A stretch of 64,000 nucleotides of DNA, from the NCBI GenBank assembly GCA_026545765.1, contig CM048839.1, forward strand, positions 18,290,566 to 18,354,565, read 5' to 3'. The notes under the pieces were generated by a model. The model saw only the letters and a program-made list of their open reading frames with translations, searched no databases and was not told the DNA's origin. This DNA comes from Plantago major. Taxonomy: Eukaryota > Streptophyta > Magnoliopsida > Lamiales > Plantaginaceae. The position numbers and the translations under genes are program-made. Below, piece after piece: positions 12,306 to 24,355 of this stretch. How positions within the stretch are numbered: the first letter of the stretch is position 1; each line of letters starts with the position of its first letter.

Positions 12306-12726
12306 GAGCCGATCTTAGACCTTATCGAGCTCATGCTCGTGTCTACAAGTCGATCACGTCTCGAGCTCGACCATTGTCGATCTTTAAAATTAAGAGCTTT
12401 ACACTAAACTCGCGAGCATCGAGCTTGCTCACTAGCGACTAAATTAAATTAATTATTATTTTCTAAAAATAATTATTTAACTTTAGAAAAATATAAATAC
12501 ATAATGTATTAATTTATATGCTCGCGATCCATCGAACTTAAAAATAGTGCTCGTTATTCGTTTAAAACTGAGTCCAACTTGTTCACGATCAAACTCGCGT
12601 TACCGATCTCGAGCTGGAGGCGAACTTCGTTTACACCCCCAGGTGGAAGGGTCACGGATAATCATGTCTAAGACTTTGTGATTTTTGGATTCCGAATTCA
12701 GCGGCACATAAACACCAAACAGCGCC
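12306..12726. other. Intergenic, promoter side of coiled-coil gene
   Basis: The first part repeats CTCGAGCTCGA-like words around 12325-12430 and 12590-12620, a pattern often seen in old plant repeats. I cannot assign it to a named element. The rest is the upstream region of the next gene. Confidence 0.4.
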
Positions 12727-14610
12727 ATGGCTGGGCTACTAGCGTGGGCGGCGGATGTGGTCGGCGGCGGGTGGCGGAGCGACGAAGAAAACGATCCAAA
12801 TTCCATTCCACTCATCTTTACTCCGGAACAACAGGCTTACGCACTAGAGCTCGATCGCCGATCAGCGTCTCTCAACCGTTCGATCCAAGATCTGAGGCTG
12901 AGATTGCCTCCTCCTGACATTTCCGATCGCCTTCCTCACCTCCACGCTCACTCCCTCGCTTCCAACAACGCACTTGCCCTCCAGCTCAACGCTCACTCAT
13001 CTACTAAGCTACAGGTTCTGATTTCTTCATTTTCTGGTATTTTACGCATTGGCGATCGAAAACTGATGAGCTATTACTGCGTAATTACTTGTTACAGGCT
13101 CAATTGAGAGAGATTAGGTTGCAGGAAGAGAATGTTGAGTATCAAACTGCGATTTCTAATTGTGAGGTTAGGATTCAGGAGAAGTTGCAGGAAGCTGATT
13201 TACTCGGAAGTAAGTTGAAGGTAAGGTAGAGTTTAGAGAACATTCTTACTACGTTTCTTTAGCATTGCTTCGGTTTCGGTGTAATTTGCTCTTCTGGTAT
13301 ACTCTTTATGAAGTAAGTGTCTCATAATAGGAAATGGATTTGGTTGAAGAGAACTTGAGAGCTGAGCTGGAGAGAGCACGAGTTGATGGTGTAGCAGAAT
13401 CCGATGAAACGGTTGCGGAATCAGAATCTGGAGTTGGGGCTTTTGAAGAAGAGGAGTATTCTAAAACTGCAGTGATGGTGGAGTTGGAGAACAAGAGAAA
13501 GGATCTGGTCTGTTTGTGTTTTGAAGTTCATTTTCTGTTTTGAGTTTGTTTTTTATTGATTTGAGCTGATTTAAACTCTCGTCAATTCATAGGTTTCAGT
13601 TGAAGGTGTTGTCCAGGATTTGGAGAAAAGGTGGCAAGAAATGCAAGATTATGCAATGAAACAGCCAACTCCGGGTATGGGTCTCTGAATTTCGTAGCCA
13701 GGACATATTAATTTTAGTTATTTCAGTTTTGTGTGACGAGCTTACAAGATGATAGTCACAACTCACAACTAGATTTTTTTTTGTCTTATACTATTTTTTG
13801 TATGGCTCTGTGATAACTTTGCACTGAAAACATGGAGGTAAGGAGGAAACAATTGCTCGAACTTTCAAGACATGTTTAATGAAGGCACCTTGTTCATGAA
13901 TTCCTTAATCTCATTAGCATCTCACATCACTTCATTTACATGGATCCTTTTCCATCTAAATTTTATAGCTCAACGTAAGATCAATCTTACTGTAGATTGT
14001 AGACTTTAGATAAGACAATGTGTAAAATAAGAATCACATTGAACAGACTTTTCAACAGTTACTTTCGTCTACATATTGTTCACTAGTTATATTTTCTGCA
14101 GCTCAACGGGAGAATACCTTGGATAAACAGCTTCACAGCCTAATTGAACAACTTGCAGCAAAGCAGGTTAGGCTTGTTAGTTTTACCTTATCATCTAACA
14201 CTGCAATTTTCTTCAGTTACTGTGACTTTTTTTTGAATATGATTATTTGTTTTCATCTGATTGGTAGCTTCTGGAGGCGTCTAACTGCTTTCTTAATTTG
14301 CTTTCAGACTCAGGCAGAGGGCCTAATCAGCGAAATCCATGTCAAGGAAATGGAACTGGAAAACTTAAATGGGCTATTGAGAAGAATAGAAAGAAGCAAT
14401 GCAGATGTGAATTCAGCTAGGAATAGGCTTGGGAGAAGCGGCTCAGACAGAAGTCTTGTTTCTGATTACTATGTTAATACATATCAGAAGCTTCCTGTCC
14501 ATACTGCTGGTATAAGTGAAAGCTTGCAAAGATTGATGCTACTCAGGTCCGCTTTCGTGCTATACATTTTAGTTCTGCACATAGTGGTATTTATTAGGAT
14601 CTCTTTCTGA
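12727..14610 (+). CDS. Coiled-coil protein with C-terminal membrane anchor, function unknown
   Basis: Six exons join in frame: 12727-13014, 13098-13220, 13331-13507, 13593-13674, 14102-14166 and 14308-14610, giving about 345 residues. The protein starts M-A-G-L-L-A-W-A-A-D-V-V-G-G-G. It has long charged heptad-like helices (about 90-290, rich in E, K, L and Q) and ends in a hydrophobic segment S-A-F-V-L-Y-I-L-V-L-H-I-V-V-F-I followed by R-I-S-F. A coiled coil with a single C-terminal membrane segment suggests a tail-anchored protein facing the cytosol or nucleoplasm, for example a tether. I do not recognise the family and give no symbol. One caution: a GT donor-like site (CAG|GTCCGC) lies just before the membrane segment near 14548, so a downstream exon could replace this tail in some transcripts. 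Confidence 0.8.
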
Positions 14611-15519
14611 ATTCTTCCATGGACTAGTGTTACAACTCATGGAAGCCTATACATTTATTTGATTTGTGTTCTCGTGCTTGTGCACTTCACTCCTGACTGT
14701 ACATAGATTGATGTATGCTTAACTAAATTGCTGATAGCAACTTATGAGTTTGCCATGTCAGTGCAATTTTATCTAATTCCCCATTATACCCTGTGAGCTC
14801 AACTTAATGACTCTGTGCCAGATAAATGATACTTAGATCATCATTGACTATAACTTTGTATTGGATATTTGTGTGTTGTAGCTATTATGCAGAGCTATAT
14901 GTTAGGTCTGTAGGATTGAAGAATGGTGACTTAGGAAAGTGGCAAACCTATTGCAGTAGTGATGAGTGAATTATAATTTTATCTTGATGTTAATACATAT
15001 GGCATTACATTTTGCACTACACTAAGCTACTGAAAATTCATGGCTACTCAAACGATATTAGTATTTACTGTAACTGAACCTTTGCTGATCAGTGGTAGAT
15101 AGTTCAAACTTAGAAAGAAGAATTGCAGTTTATGATATTATTATATACTGCAAGCATGGTCTTGGAGAATTCGAGTGGCAAAAGCCGCAAAATCAGGAAG
15201 ACTGATGCCCACACAATTATGTACTCCGGGAAACATATCAACCCAGAAACCAGTTTTAGTTTATTTAGAGGCAAAACATGAGGATTTCAGAGATTAAGAA
15301 CTTGATCTGATTCAGTCATCAGTGATATACTTTAGTCCGATAATACAAAAACAACATTAGGTCATCTGCTTATCCTTACCTATAGATTTGAGTATACTGG
15401 TTGTCCCTTGTTCAAGGGAGAAAACATAGAGAAGTAATTCAATGAGTAAGTGAATGACTTAGTTTGAATTAGGACTTGTCAGTGCGCTCTCATACATGTT
15501 TTAGAGCTTAGAAACACCA
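14611..15519. other. Intergenic, no gene recognised
   Basis: The beginning is probably the 3' UTR of the coiled-coil gene. Only short frames follow, with no recognisable protein or RNA. Confidence 0.45.
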
Positions 15520-16461
15520 CATAGTTATCCTAACTTCAACCCTATAGAGAAAATTTTAGCAAAAGCTATTCTTGGTTAATGATTTGGGCAGTGTTGTCAA
15601 TCCCGGCGAGATCCCGCTATCCCGGTGCGGTTTGGCACCTGGGCGAGATTGACATGCCCATCCCGGGAAGCATAGCATCCCGGGCAAATCCTGGGTGGGA
15701 TTGCAGCCGGGATCCCGGATATCCCGGGCGGAATATTAAAGTTTGGTGGTAAATGCCAATTTACCCTAATTAAAACCTAATACATTGCAAATTTACAAAG
15801 TACAAGCCCATTTTTCTTCAATTTCTGACTTTCTACCCGTTAATTGAGTTATTTCTAAGGTTTTAAGTTTATGTTATAATGTATTGTATATCATATATTT
15901 AACTTCAGTATCCCGGTCATCCCGGTAGCGCGATCTTGCTATTCCAGTTTTTTTGGTTGAGCGTGACGCGACGCTATTCGGGATTAACAACATAGTTATC
16001 CTAACTTCAACCCTATAGAGAAAATTTTAGCAAAAGCTATTCTTGGTTAATGATTTGGGCAGTGTTGTCAATCCCGGCGAGATCCCGCTATCCCGGTGCA
16101 GTTTGGCACCTGGGCGAGATTGACATGCCCATCCCGGGAAGCATAGCATCCCGGGCAAATCCTGGAAATCCCGGGTGGGATTGCAGCCGGGATCCTGGAT
16201 ATCCCGGGTGGAATATTAAAGTTTGGTGGTAAATGCCAATTTACCCTAATTAAAACCTAATACATTGCAAATTTACAAAGTACAAGCCCATTTTTCTTCA
16301 ATTTCTGACTTTCTACCCGTTAATTGAGTTATTTCTAAGGTTTTAAGTTTATGTTATAATGTATTGTATATCATATATTTAACTTCAGTATCCCGGTCAT
16401 CCCGGTAGCGCGATCCCGCTATTCCAGTTTTTTTGGTTGAGCGCGACGCGACGCTATCCGG
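15520..16461. repeat. 471-bp tandem duplication carrying a hAT-like element and flank
   Basis: Unit 1 (15520-15990) and unit 2 (15991-16461) are nearly identical. Each starts CATAGTTATCCTAAC, continues through about 70 bp of non-element flank and then enters the small element that begins CAGTGTTGTCAATCCCGG. Unit 1 lacks a 10-bp AAATCCCGGG-type segment present in unit 2 near 16166, and a few bases differ. The junction at 15990 cuts the element's right end and joins it to the duplicated flank, so the duplication happened after the element had inserted. Confidence 0.9.
15581..15990. mobile_element. hAT-like MITE (copy 1, right end lost)
   Basis: It has the same left terminal repeat (from 15589) and the same left GATTTGGG (15581-15588) as copy 2. 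It ends at the duplication junction within ...GGGATTAACAACA, missing the last bases and the right GATTTGGG. Confidence 0.85.
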
Positions 16462-16483
16462 GATTAACAACACTGGATTTGGG
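16052..16483. mobile_element. Complete hAT-like MITE (copy 2)
   Basis: The element is 16060-16475 (416 bp). Its ends are inverted repeats CAGTGTTGTCAATCCCGG and, from the other strand, CAGTGTTGTTAATCCCGG. A perfect 8-bp target-site duplication GATTTGGG flanks it (16052-16059 and 16476-16483). CCCGGGAT words are repeated inside each end and there is no coding capacity. The 8-bp duplication and CAGTG termini fit hAT-superfamily MITEs. Confidence 0.88.
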
Positions 16484-17219
16484 ACAGAGAGTGAGGCCAC
16501 ATAAGGCTACTCTTGTAGTAATGTTTGGTGCATTGAATTAGCAATTATTACTGCTTTAACGGTAAGTAGCAGCAATTATTTGAATGACAAGAATCCAGAT
16601 ATGCTACTAATATAGGAAATTGACACTTTATTAAAAAAAACAATGTCATAGTGAGTGCAGTAAAATGTCCAGCTATTAGGTCCATTGGTATTCTCTTGAT
16701 CCTAAGTAGTTTGGGAAAAACTGGCAGGTCTGTTATTTATTTTTTTCAACTAGTTTGTTTGAGGAGAACAAAGGCTGTTCATTATCCTTGGGCTATCGTT
16801 GGATTATGAGTTCTATTATGAAATACTTTGATAGAAGTTTGCCTTAATATAGATACTTATAGCTTGCTTGTTTTCTTTCATCATTTTGCCCATTGTTTTC
16901 TTCAGTAGTTTCAGAGCTTAACAAGCAGGCTGGTGGTTTTTCTCGAGGCTTTAGATCAATCTGTATATATAGACATACTAGTATTTGTTGACGGATAATG
17001 AACTGTTAGCTAGTCTGTTAACATCGGACAATCCTTAATCTGGAAGCCATTAGAGCATAATATTCTGGAAGCCATTCCTTGTTAGTGAACTGTTAACATG
17101 TGGCAATAGTTATTCTGAAAACCATCAGAACCTAATATCCTGGCTCAGTCAGCATCACTAATGGGTGATCTTCCGTTATACTCTTATTTATGTCGTCTTA
17201 AATAACTTAATTTGAAAAA

Positions 17220-17591
17220 AGGTGTTGTGAATCCCAGCGAGAGCCCGCTATCCCGGTGCGTTTTGGCACCTGGGCTGGATTGACATGCTTATCCCAGGAG
17301 ACATAGCATCCCGGGTAATCCCGAGCACGATCGCTGCTGGGATCCCGGGATGTTAATGTTTGGGGGTAAATTGGTCAAGTTATTTCAAGCTGTTTCCAAA
17401 GTTCAAGCTGTTTTTCTTTAGAATCTGGCTTTCTGCGCATTAATCGAGTTATTTCTAAGCATTTATGTTTATGAATGTATGCTATATTATGTATATAACT
17501 TTAGTATCCCGGTCATCTCGGTAGCGTGATCCCGCTATCCACCATTTCTTGGTCGGGCGTGATGCGACGCTATCCGGGATTAACAACACTC
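17220..17591. mobile_element. Diverged third copy of the hAT-like MITE
   Basis: The left end GGTGTTGTGAATCCC and right end CCGGGATTAACAACACT are recognisable, and the interior keeps the GATTGACATGC, CCGGTCATC and CGACGCTATCC words. It is shorter and more diverged than the copies at 15.6-16.5 kb, and no clean 8-bp duplication remains. Confidence 0.75.
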
Positions 17592-18645
17592 TTAAAACCT
17601 TCTCCGGGTGCTTCCCTCAACTGGAAGACCAGTTTTAAGGGACATGATGTACTTTGATCAATTGGTTCTCTCTTAAAAGTTAAAATGATTATATAATCAC
17701 AGGGCAAGTTACTTGGGTTTAAGTGGATTTTCTACGAAGTGCCTGTAGAAGTTCCTCGTCATGAATCGCATTGCTGTTGTTCTCGGAAAACTGCTTTTTT
17801 GTTATAACAGATTAAAGGTGTCAAAAAGTTTTTTATAGGACCATGGTTGACCTAGGATTGACAATTGAACTTAACAAGAGTTTTAATGCCCATCTGCACC
17901 ATTTCATTGCTATAACATTGTAGTTTCATTTCTTAAGGTTAAAACACGTCCATTCATTTTTCTTCTTTAATACTTGCTGCGTGAAAGCATATTTTCATGT
18001 CATTTGTGTTTTATTTTGCTCTCTTCTCCCTTTATCTTCAAAAAAATATGTATATATAGGAAACAAAGTCCAACAGAGGATGCCCCCAAGCCTTCATTTA
18101 TCAACAAATTTTTTCTTTAATTTGAACTCATTTCAATAATTCTTTTAGTCTTTCATTTTTCTCTTGATTCTTTATTGATCGAGATGTATAGACTGTAGGG
18201 AGATTTATCAGCATGGATCAATTAATTCTTTATAACGTTCACTATTTTTTTTCACCGTCTCTCACCTTCCCATGGAAAAGGGACCTGGGTTCCCTTTGTA
18301 GAGAAAATGGGGAGACATAAAAGAGAAGAAACTTTGTCAAACTCTAAAAGCCTGTGATTGTGGAAAGATTAGCTTTTACCATGTTCATGCACTCAACTAT
18401 TTTTCCCCACCCCAAGAAAAAATAAAACTTGTCATACAGAAAATTTTGAGCATCTTCATTCTTCACATGAGTTCAGTTCACACTGAGATTCTGATATGCA
18501 ACAAGGAAAAGAGTGTCCTTGCCGACTTTCTAGCCTACTCATTTCTGCATAAGCTAATACTTCCAGCTTAGTAAGCATTAAAACTAGGATAATAATAAAC
18601 AGAAGAAAATGAATTTCTCTGACCACCTTAGCAGTTCCTACCATA
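17592..18645. other. Intergenic, 3' side of the glucanase gene
   Basis: No coding region is recognised. A frame on the minus strand at 18674-18456 with a hydrophobic stretch overlaps the true last exon of the glucanase gene and lies mostly in its 3' UTR. Confidence 0.5.
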
Positions 18646-20174
18646 TTATTGTTGTGCGTAACGGCACTGTCCATAACCTGAAAATGCAGTGTGGAAACAT
18701 AAGCTCATGAAGAATGTGGGTCATCTAACAAATAACTAAAACAAAGGTAGTTAAATCTCAGCAAAAACCTGTGTAGGAACCGAAGAATTCGAAGAAACAT
18801 AATTTCGATAAACTTACTAGGATCACTGAAGGTAACAAGGCCAGTGCCTTTGAAGTCACAGTTCCAGTAATTCCTGCCATGCATCTGATAATATGCATTC
18901 ATGGCATATGATGCATGCGCATAGATCTTATCAGCTGCAAAGCAATCCCCATGCTGATAAATCTCCCTACAGTCTACACCACCAGCTCCACAGCAAAAAT
19001 CCAGTACGGCCTGAATCACCTTCTCATCTGCGTGTGGTTTTGCCACACACCACACCGAAGGACCCCGGTTGACTACCGAGCCAGATGGTTTCTCCCCAAA
19101 CCCCAACTTATCACTGCTTTTAGAACAAAACCTGCAGCTCAAGTCCACATCGTAAACCTTCGAACCGTCAGCATTGAATATACCAAAATTCCTCTCGCTT
19201 GCACCGCCTTCTTTCTTGTTTTCATTGAACAACGAAAACACAAAAACTTCTACACTTTCCTTGGGTTCCATAGGGGTGCCTTTATCTGATTGTGCCCTTT
19301 CGACTAATCTTGAATTATACGTCCTTGCATTATCAGGTGTGGCTGCCGTTTCACCCGCTTCACCCTTAGATGGCCACCCAGATTCAGACACAATAATCTT
19401 GATGGACCGGTTTGCAAACCCTAGCGAACCGATTGCCGATCTAATCGCATCAATTTGTGCATCTAACATGTTAGTGTACATGTATCCCTTTGGATCGGTC
19501 ACTCCAGTCCCATTTCCTAGTAATGCATACTCTAGATTAATCGTCTTAGGGTTGTCACGGTAAGCAAAATAGGGGTATGCATTCACCATGAACGGTGCTC
19601 CTGTGTCGGCCAAGAATCCGACAATGGCTGTCATGGCTGGGATCAGGGTCACAGCAAAAGTGGAGGCTGAAGGCGGGAAAGAGGAGGCGAGAACAGCCAT
19701 GCTATGTGGGGTTGTCACCTTGATTTTACGGTCTAAGCCGTGTGCAAGCAATACTGAATGCAGATTCTGCATTGCGTGAACAATCGCATTGTAGTCAAGC
19801 TTATCATCATCGATGGTTAAGTACTCATTCCCAACAGCTATGGCAACAATGGAAGTTGCTGGGATAAACGGCGCAAGACGGGTGGTGAACCACTGTTGTG
19901 TGAAGGAAGGACTGGAACTTATGTTGCTGATGTTAGAGTTTTCGACTGCTACTATGAGGTCTATTCCTGTGTTTGAGAAGGCTGCAATTATTTCGGGGTT
20001 GGTATCATAAATCTTGACCTTGGTAACAAGGGTGGATTGGAGTAGCTGAGCCACTTGTTTCGGTGGAGGGAGGTTATTTCCGACCGTGCCATAATTTATA
20101 CCGACGCTGGAGACTTCTAAGGTGAATTGTATGAGGAGGAGAATTGGTGGGAAGAGGAGAGTAATGAAGGCCAT
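18646..20174 (-). CDS. Beta-1,3-glucanase, GH17 with X8 (CBM43) domain
   Basis: There are two exons, 20174-18818 and 18677-18646, joined at S-D-P-S with a perfect GTAAGT donor, giving about 462 residues. A signal peptide (about 1-23) precedes V-G-I-N-Y-G-T, the GH17 start. The proton donor lies in A-V-G-N-E (E about 117) and the nucleophile in V-S-E-S-G-W-P-S (E about 264). An X8 carbohydrate-binding module begins W-C-V-A-K-P (about 375) with its Cys set and ends S-D-P-S-Y-G-Q-C-R-Y-A. Family knowledge: these secreted enzymes hydrolyse callose (1,3-beta-glucan) in cell walls and plasmodesmata. The spliced end is a short tail, so no GPI-anchor signal is seen. If the intron were retained, the protein would gain an unrelated hydrophobic tail. 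Confidence 0.93.
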
Positions 20175-20226
20175 TGTGTTTTTGAGTTTTTGCTTAGATT
20201 CTTTTTTTAAGGTAAGAAGAATGTGG

Positions 20227-20233
20227 CTTTATA
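20227..20233 (-). promoter_or_regulatory. Putative TATA box of the GH17 gene
   Basis: TATAAAG on the minus strand about 53 bp upstream of the ATG, the only good TATA match close to the gene. Confidence 0.45.
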
Positions 20234-20999
20234 GGTAGTTTTACAGTGATGTGCCCGTTATATCTGCTGTTATGTTTGGAACTTCATGTGAAAATGTTTT
20301 GCTTTTTACCGGCGTAATTTGAAAAAATGAGTCCCACCATGTATTCTCGTGTAACTTTTTGTGCTGGATGCCATTGCCATACTGTGTGTGTGTGTAATTA
20401 TGGCCTTTGACAATCAGCAACAGCAAACTGTTCATATGTTGAAAACTTTCAGTTTGTTTGGAAGTCCCTTCACTAAGTGCCTGAGTCCCGTTCAAGAATA
20501 GTAGTATTGGAGTTAATGAATAGTGGATTTAGTGTTAATTGAAGAGCATTGAGTTTTAACAGAATCTGTAAATAGAGTAATAAAATGAAATATTGGAACT
20601 ATAACATAAGTGGTGTTCATAGGGTGCAAAGAAAGGTTTACATACTGACATACACCTTGCGCATTGAGTATTTTATGGCATGATTTGGCTATTACATGAA
20701 ACCTTCCTTCTTTTTACATGGTTACTTCCGAGTTCTGAAATTTGGATCACCATACTGGCTATCTGCAATATTGTAAATTTATAATGGAGTGCAATTCTTT
20801 CTTTCTTGAAATCAGTTTTATTTGTCACTTGGTATGTTCTCCAGGTCAATTAAATAACATCTTGTATATAATAATGACACATAAATACATGATATGTGAC
20901 TAACTGCAGGGCAATCTGTTTAACTAGCAAAGATAAGGCAAAAAGAAAAGAATATGAACATAAATTCTTATGAAAGAACTGAACCTAGATCTTTGTTCC
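20234..20999. other. Intergenic between GH17 gene and first TBL gene
   Basis: Upstream DNA of the GH17 gene and 3' flank of the first TBL gene, with a short TG run near 20385. No further gene. Confidence 0.5.
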
Positions 21000-23900
21000 T
21001 TACTGCATTTTCTTGTGTGATCTATGTAGTCCGGAATGGAGTCCCTGGTCCTCCATTTTCATCATGTGCATCAAGAAATCAGCCCAAGAATCAATTGGGC
21101 CTGGCAAACACCAATGTACGCAGTCATTATACAACGTGACGTTCTCACTGGGCAAATGCCCGTACCTACTCGGGTGTCCATCGGGCCTCAACAACATTGC
21201 CTGAGTCGTATCAAGCAACCTGACTGACTTCTCTCCCGCCCTCTGTGCAATCCTAAACTCCTCCAATTGGATCATATATATATCCAAGTTCAAACCCTCC
21301 AAAATTGTCTCATTACTCTTGTAAGGTTGTTGCCGCAAACAATTCCCGCCTTCATTCCATAATCCATCCTCAAAATGCGAAGGCGCAAAGGTTCGCAAAT
21401 ATGTGACTCCTTTGAAACTCTCTCTTTCATCAAGGGCTTTAAGAGCCGTGCGAAATGCACGGCGGTAGCCATAGGTCATAGGGAGGTCTGTAAGGTTTGG
21501 GAGCTGGCAAAATCGACAACCAACTACACGATGGTGCTCGTAATAGACGGCAGGGCGAGTGAACCAGTGACCAGCATTGAGGATGACGTAGTCAAACTCG
21601 TCAATTTGGGTGGTCCATGATTCATCAGGCTCATCAAGGTAGAGGTTGAAGAGGCCGGTGTGAGTCGGCCCATCCGAGTCTCGTTCTCTCGTTCGAGTGA
21701 GAAATGGAGTCCAGAATGTGGCAATGGTGAAGTTATAATTCACATATTTCCATCTTTTGAACTGATCGTCTGATGTTGGGGACACATCGATTGGATACTC
21801 AACCTGATAAATTGTCAGTAGATATAAAACTGGTCACAATGAAAAAGCATCAAAATCAAATACCCAAAACATTTGTCATCTACGTTCTGCAAATTGATGG
21901 TGCTTAAAATTTTATCATTTTAATTCCTAGAAACTCTGGATTTTTGTAACATGCATGATGAGACAGATGTGTATGGTGTGGCTTTAGTTATTAAAGGTTT
22001 CCCTAAATTGGATTTTTCATCTTTATTAGTTGGAGAAATTATTCCCTATCAAATTGAGCACATGCAATGCACGTGCACTGTTCACTTGTAAATCGCTCGA
22101 ATATATTGTACAAAATCTTCGTCTTGCATATAGAAATGACTAATATATGTGGCTCTCATCGATCTTGATGTACAATATTGTGTGTTTTCCTTTCAATTGG
22201 AAAAAATATCACCTTATTTGTCTCTTCACTAGACTAGACAACTCACCCGTTACTCTTGAAATTTAATATCTAACCCCTTATTATTATTTTCCTCGTAGAA
22301 GAAAAAGATTCTGATCCCGATTGGACCATTTGGGACCGATATGAATTTTAGGTGACTTGAAGTCGCTATACCTCTGATACGATTTCGATTTCACAATGTG
22401 TCTATTCTATATATAGTGAGACATAATTACACTATAAATATTAGTATAATTGTCGGCATCATACATTACTCATATGATATTGGAGGGAAAGATCGACTCT
22501 AGGGGTGCACACTGCAGTTACAGTTTGTGTGCAACCTCCAGGGTCGAAACAACCTCGAGGGTCGAAGAAACCATACTAAGAGAGTAGAGAATAGAGATAA
22601 ATGCAACCTTATCTAATACATACATGTATATTTCAAAAAAAAAAAAAGAAAAAAAAAAAAGGTAGGAGTATTGAATTCTGTGTATTCTGGAAGACCAAGA
22701 CAGAGTTATGGGCTTCTTTTGTAATTTAGCTTTGTATTGTAGCTATTGCCTATTGCCGTAGTTGTACCTGATAGAGATATGCCTAATACCTTGAAATAAT
22801 AATGACTAATTATTTATGTATTCAGTGTATTTATTATTCACTAATAATACTGGAAATGATGCAGAACCAACCACTCATTAGACTTTAGAAACTACTCTTC
22901 GTTACTAAAGGAGTAGGTAAACTAACATTTTCCAAAATTCCGATCCTCAATGAGTTTTATACTAAGGCTACAATACCGGCTTCATTCGATTCGATTCGAT
23001 TCGATTCTTGGTTATATTTTATCTACGATTCGATTCGATAAATTTCAGTTGAAAATAACAGAACCTAACTCCCATCTGTACCACTATTGAATTTCTGTTT
23101 TATTTTTATGTGGAATTCGACCATAAATTAATTACTCCTGAAAATTTACATGTAACATGAGGGGTCGGCTGCTAGATGTATCATATGATCTTCTAATGGA
23201 ATGATTAAGTCATGTATATCATCATATGCTATGAGACATCTTTGCGTCGATTTGAAGCAATAAATAAAAGGATTAGCATTGCGTCAGTGTGAAGTTAACA
23301 TTAAAGGTTTATCAGATTTTGCTCGTCAAACACTTCAAGAATAACATCTAATTAAGTATTAATTAATCAAACAAGTGTGAATACTCTATTTTTCAGACAT
23401 AACAAAGATTCTATAAGCTCATCAATAGCGTCAACTAGTAATATGACAGAGATTTATTTAGGGCACGTTTGTGAATTTTTAAAATTCAAACACTGTTAGT
23501 GTTAAATTTTGAGTTATTTCCAGATTGTATTGTATAACCATTACTTAGGCTTTGGTCATTTATCATCAATTCCGCTCACAAAGTTAATGATTTAGATGAA
23601 TTTATTTGCGCATTTGAACACAATGATTGATATTAAACGTATCAAAATGTACCTTTTGTATATGACAAAAATATCAATATTAAAAATATAGACGTTTTTA
23701 TTAATAATATTAATAAATTAAGTTATCTAGAGACGGTATCTAAATAAATTTTGTGAACGAAATAATTCTGAAGGTAGAAACTGCACATACCCTGGATAAG
23801 AGGCATATCATGGACTGCATTTGGTTCCTCCCAACAGAATCTCCAACAAATGCCATAGACTTGTCCCGGACCATTTCCAAGAACTCAAACGGGTCGAAAA

Positions 23901-24231
23901 CGGGCAAATCACACCGGTCGGGCTTCCACTTCCATTTCAAGAAATCAGTATCTGGCCTACCGTACTTCATGCAGTTCTGATGCTCATGAATCGCCCAACA
24001 CGTCTTGTTCGTGTAATACGGAGCATCAGGATTCGGTATCCATTCGCCCGTAAAAATGTCACACTCTTCTTCACCATATGATGCTACAGTTGCTGTTGAA
24101 CTCTCGTATGTAACAGAAGTAGTGTAGTTTAGCAATGGATAGGCGAAATCTACAATGACGGCGAGGGCTATTGCTATTGCCAGAAGAGTGGCTATAGTAA
24201 TTACATTCTTATTTACAATGGTGAGCTCCAT
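21000..24231 (-). CDS. TBL: TBL (PMR5-type) polysaccharide O-acetyltransferase, copy A
   Basis: There are two exons, 24231-23791 and 21803-21000, joined in phase 0 at L-L-S-R|V-E-Y-P, giving about 414 residues. An N-terminal signal anchor (about 10-35) is followed by a short stem. The PMR5-N cysteine-rich domain then starts C-D-I-F-T-G-E-W, and the GDS box reads [10 protein letters not shown] (about 130). The C-terminal catalytic motif is [10 protein letters not shown] (about 374). Family knowledge: TBL proteins sit in the Golgi and transfer acetyl groups to wall polysaccharides such as xyloglucan, mannan or xylan. The substrate here cannot be read from sequence. The intron is about 2.0 kb, the longest in the cluster. 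The GDS box has Gly where the other four copies have Ala. A TATA-like TATATAAA lies at 24348-24355. Confidence 0.93.
22984..23008. repeat. (TTCGA)n-type microsatellite in TBL-A intron
   Basis: About five consecutive ATTCG units within the intron. Confidence 0.8.
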
Positions 24232-24355
24232 GGCTCTTATGGAGCTTCAGTTTTGGAGATATGAAATTGTGGGGAGTGGAACGAGAGGTGGCTATAAGTT
24301 AAGTCTGAGCAAATTGGACACATTACGGTTACTAACTTACTAGACTTTTTATATA

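Noticed and set aside
18456-18674. Minus-strand frame with a hydrophobic stretch, possible GPI-anchor tail of the glucanase
   Set aside because: The spliced glucanase exon uses another frame and stops at 18646 with the conserved Y-G-Q-C-R-Y ending.
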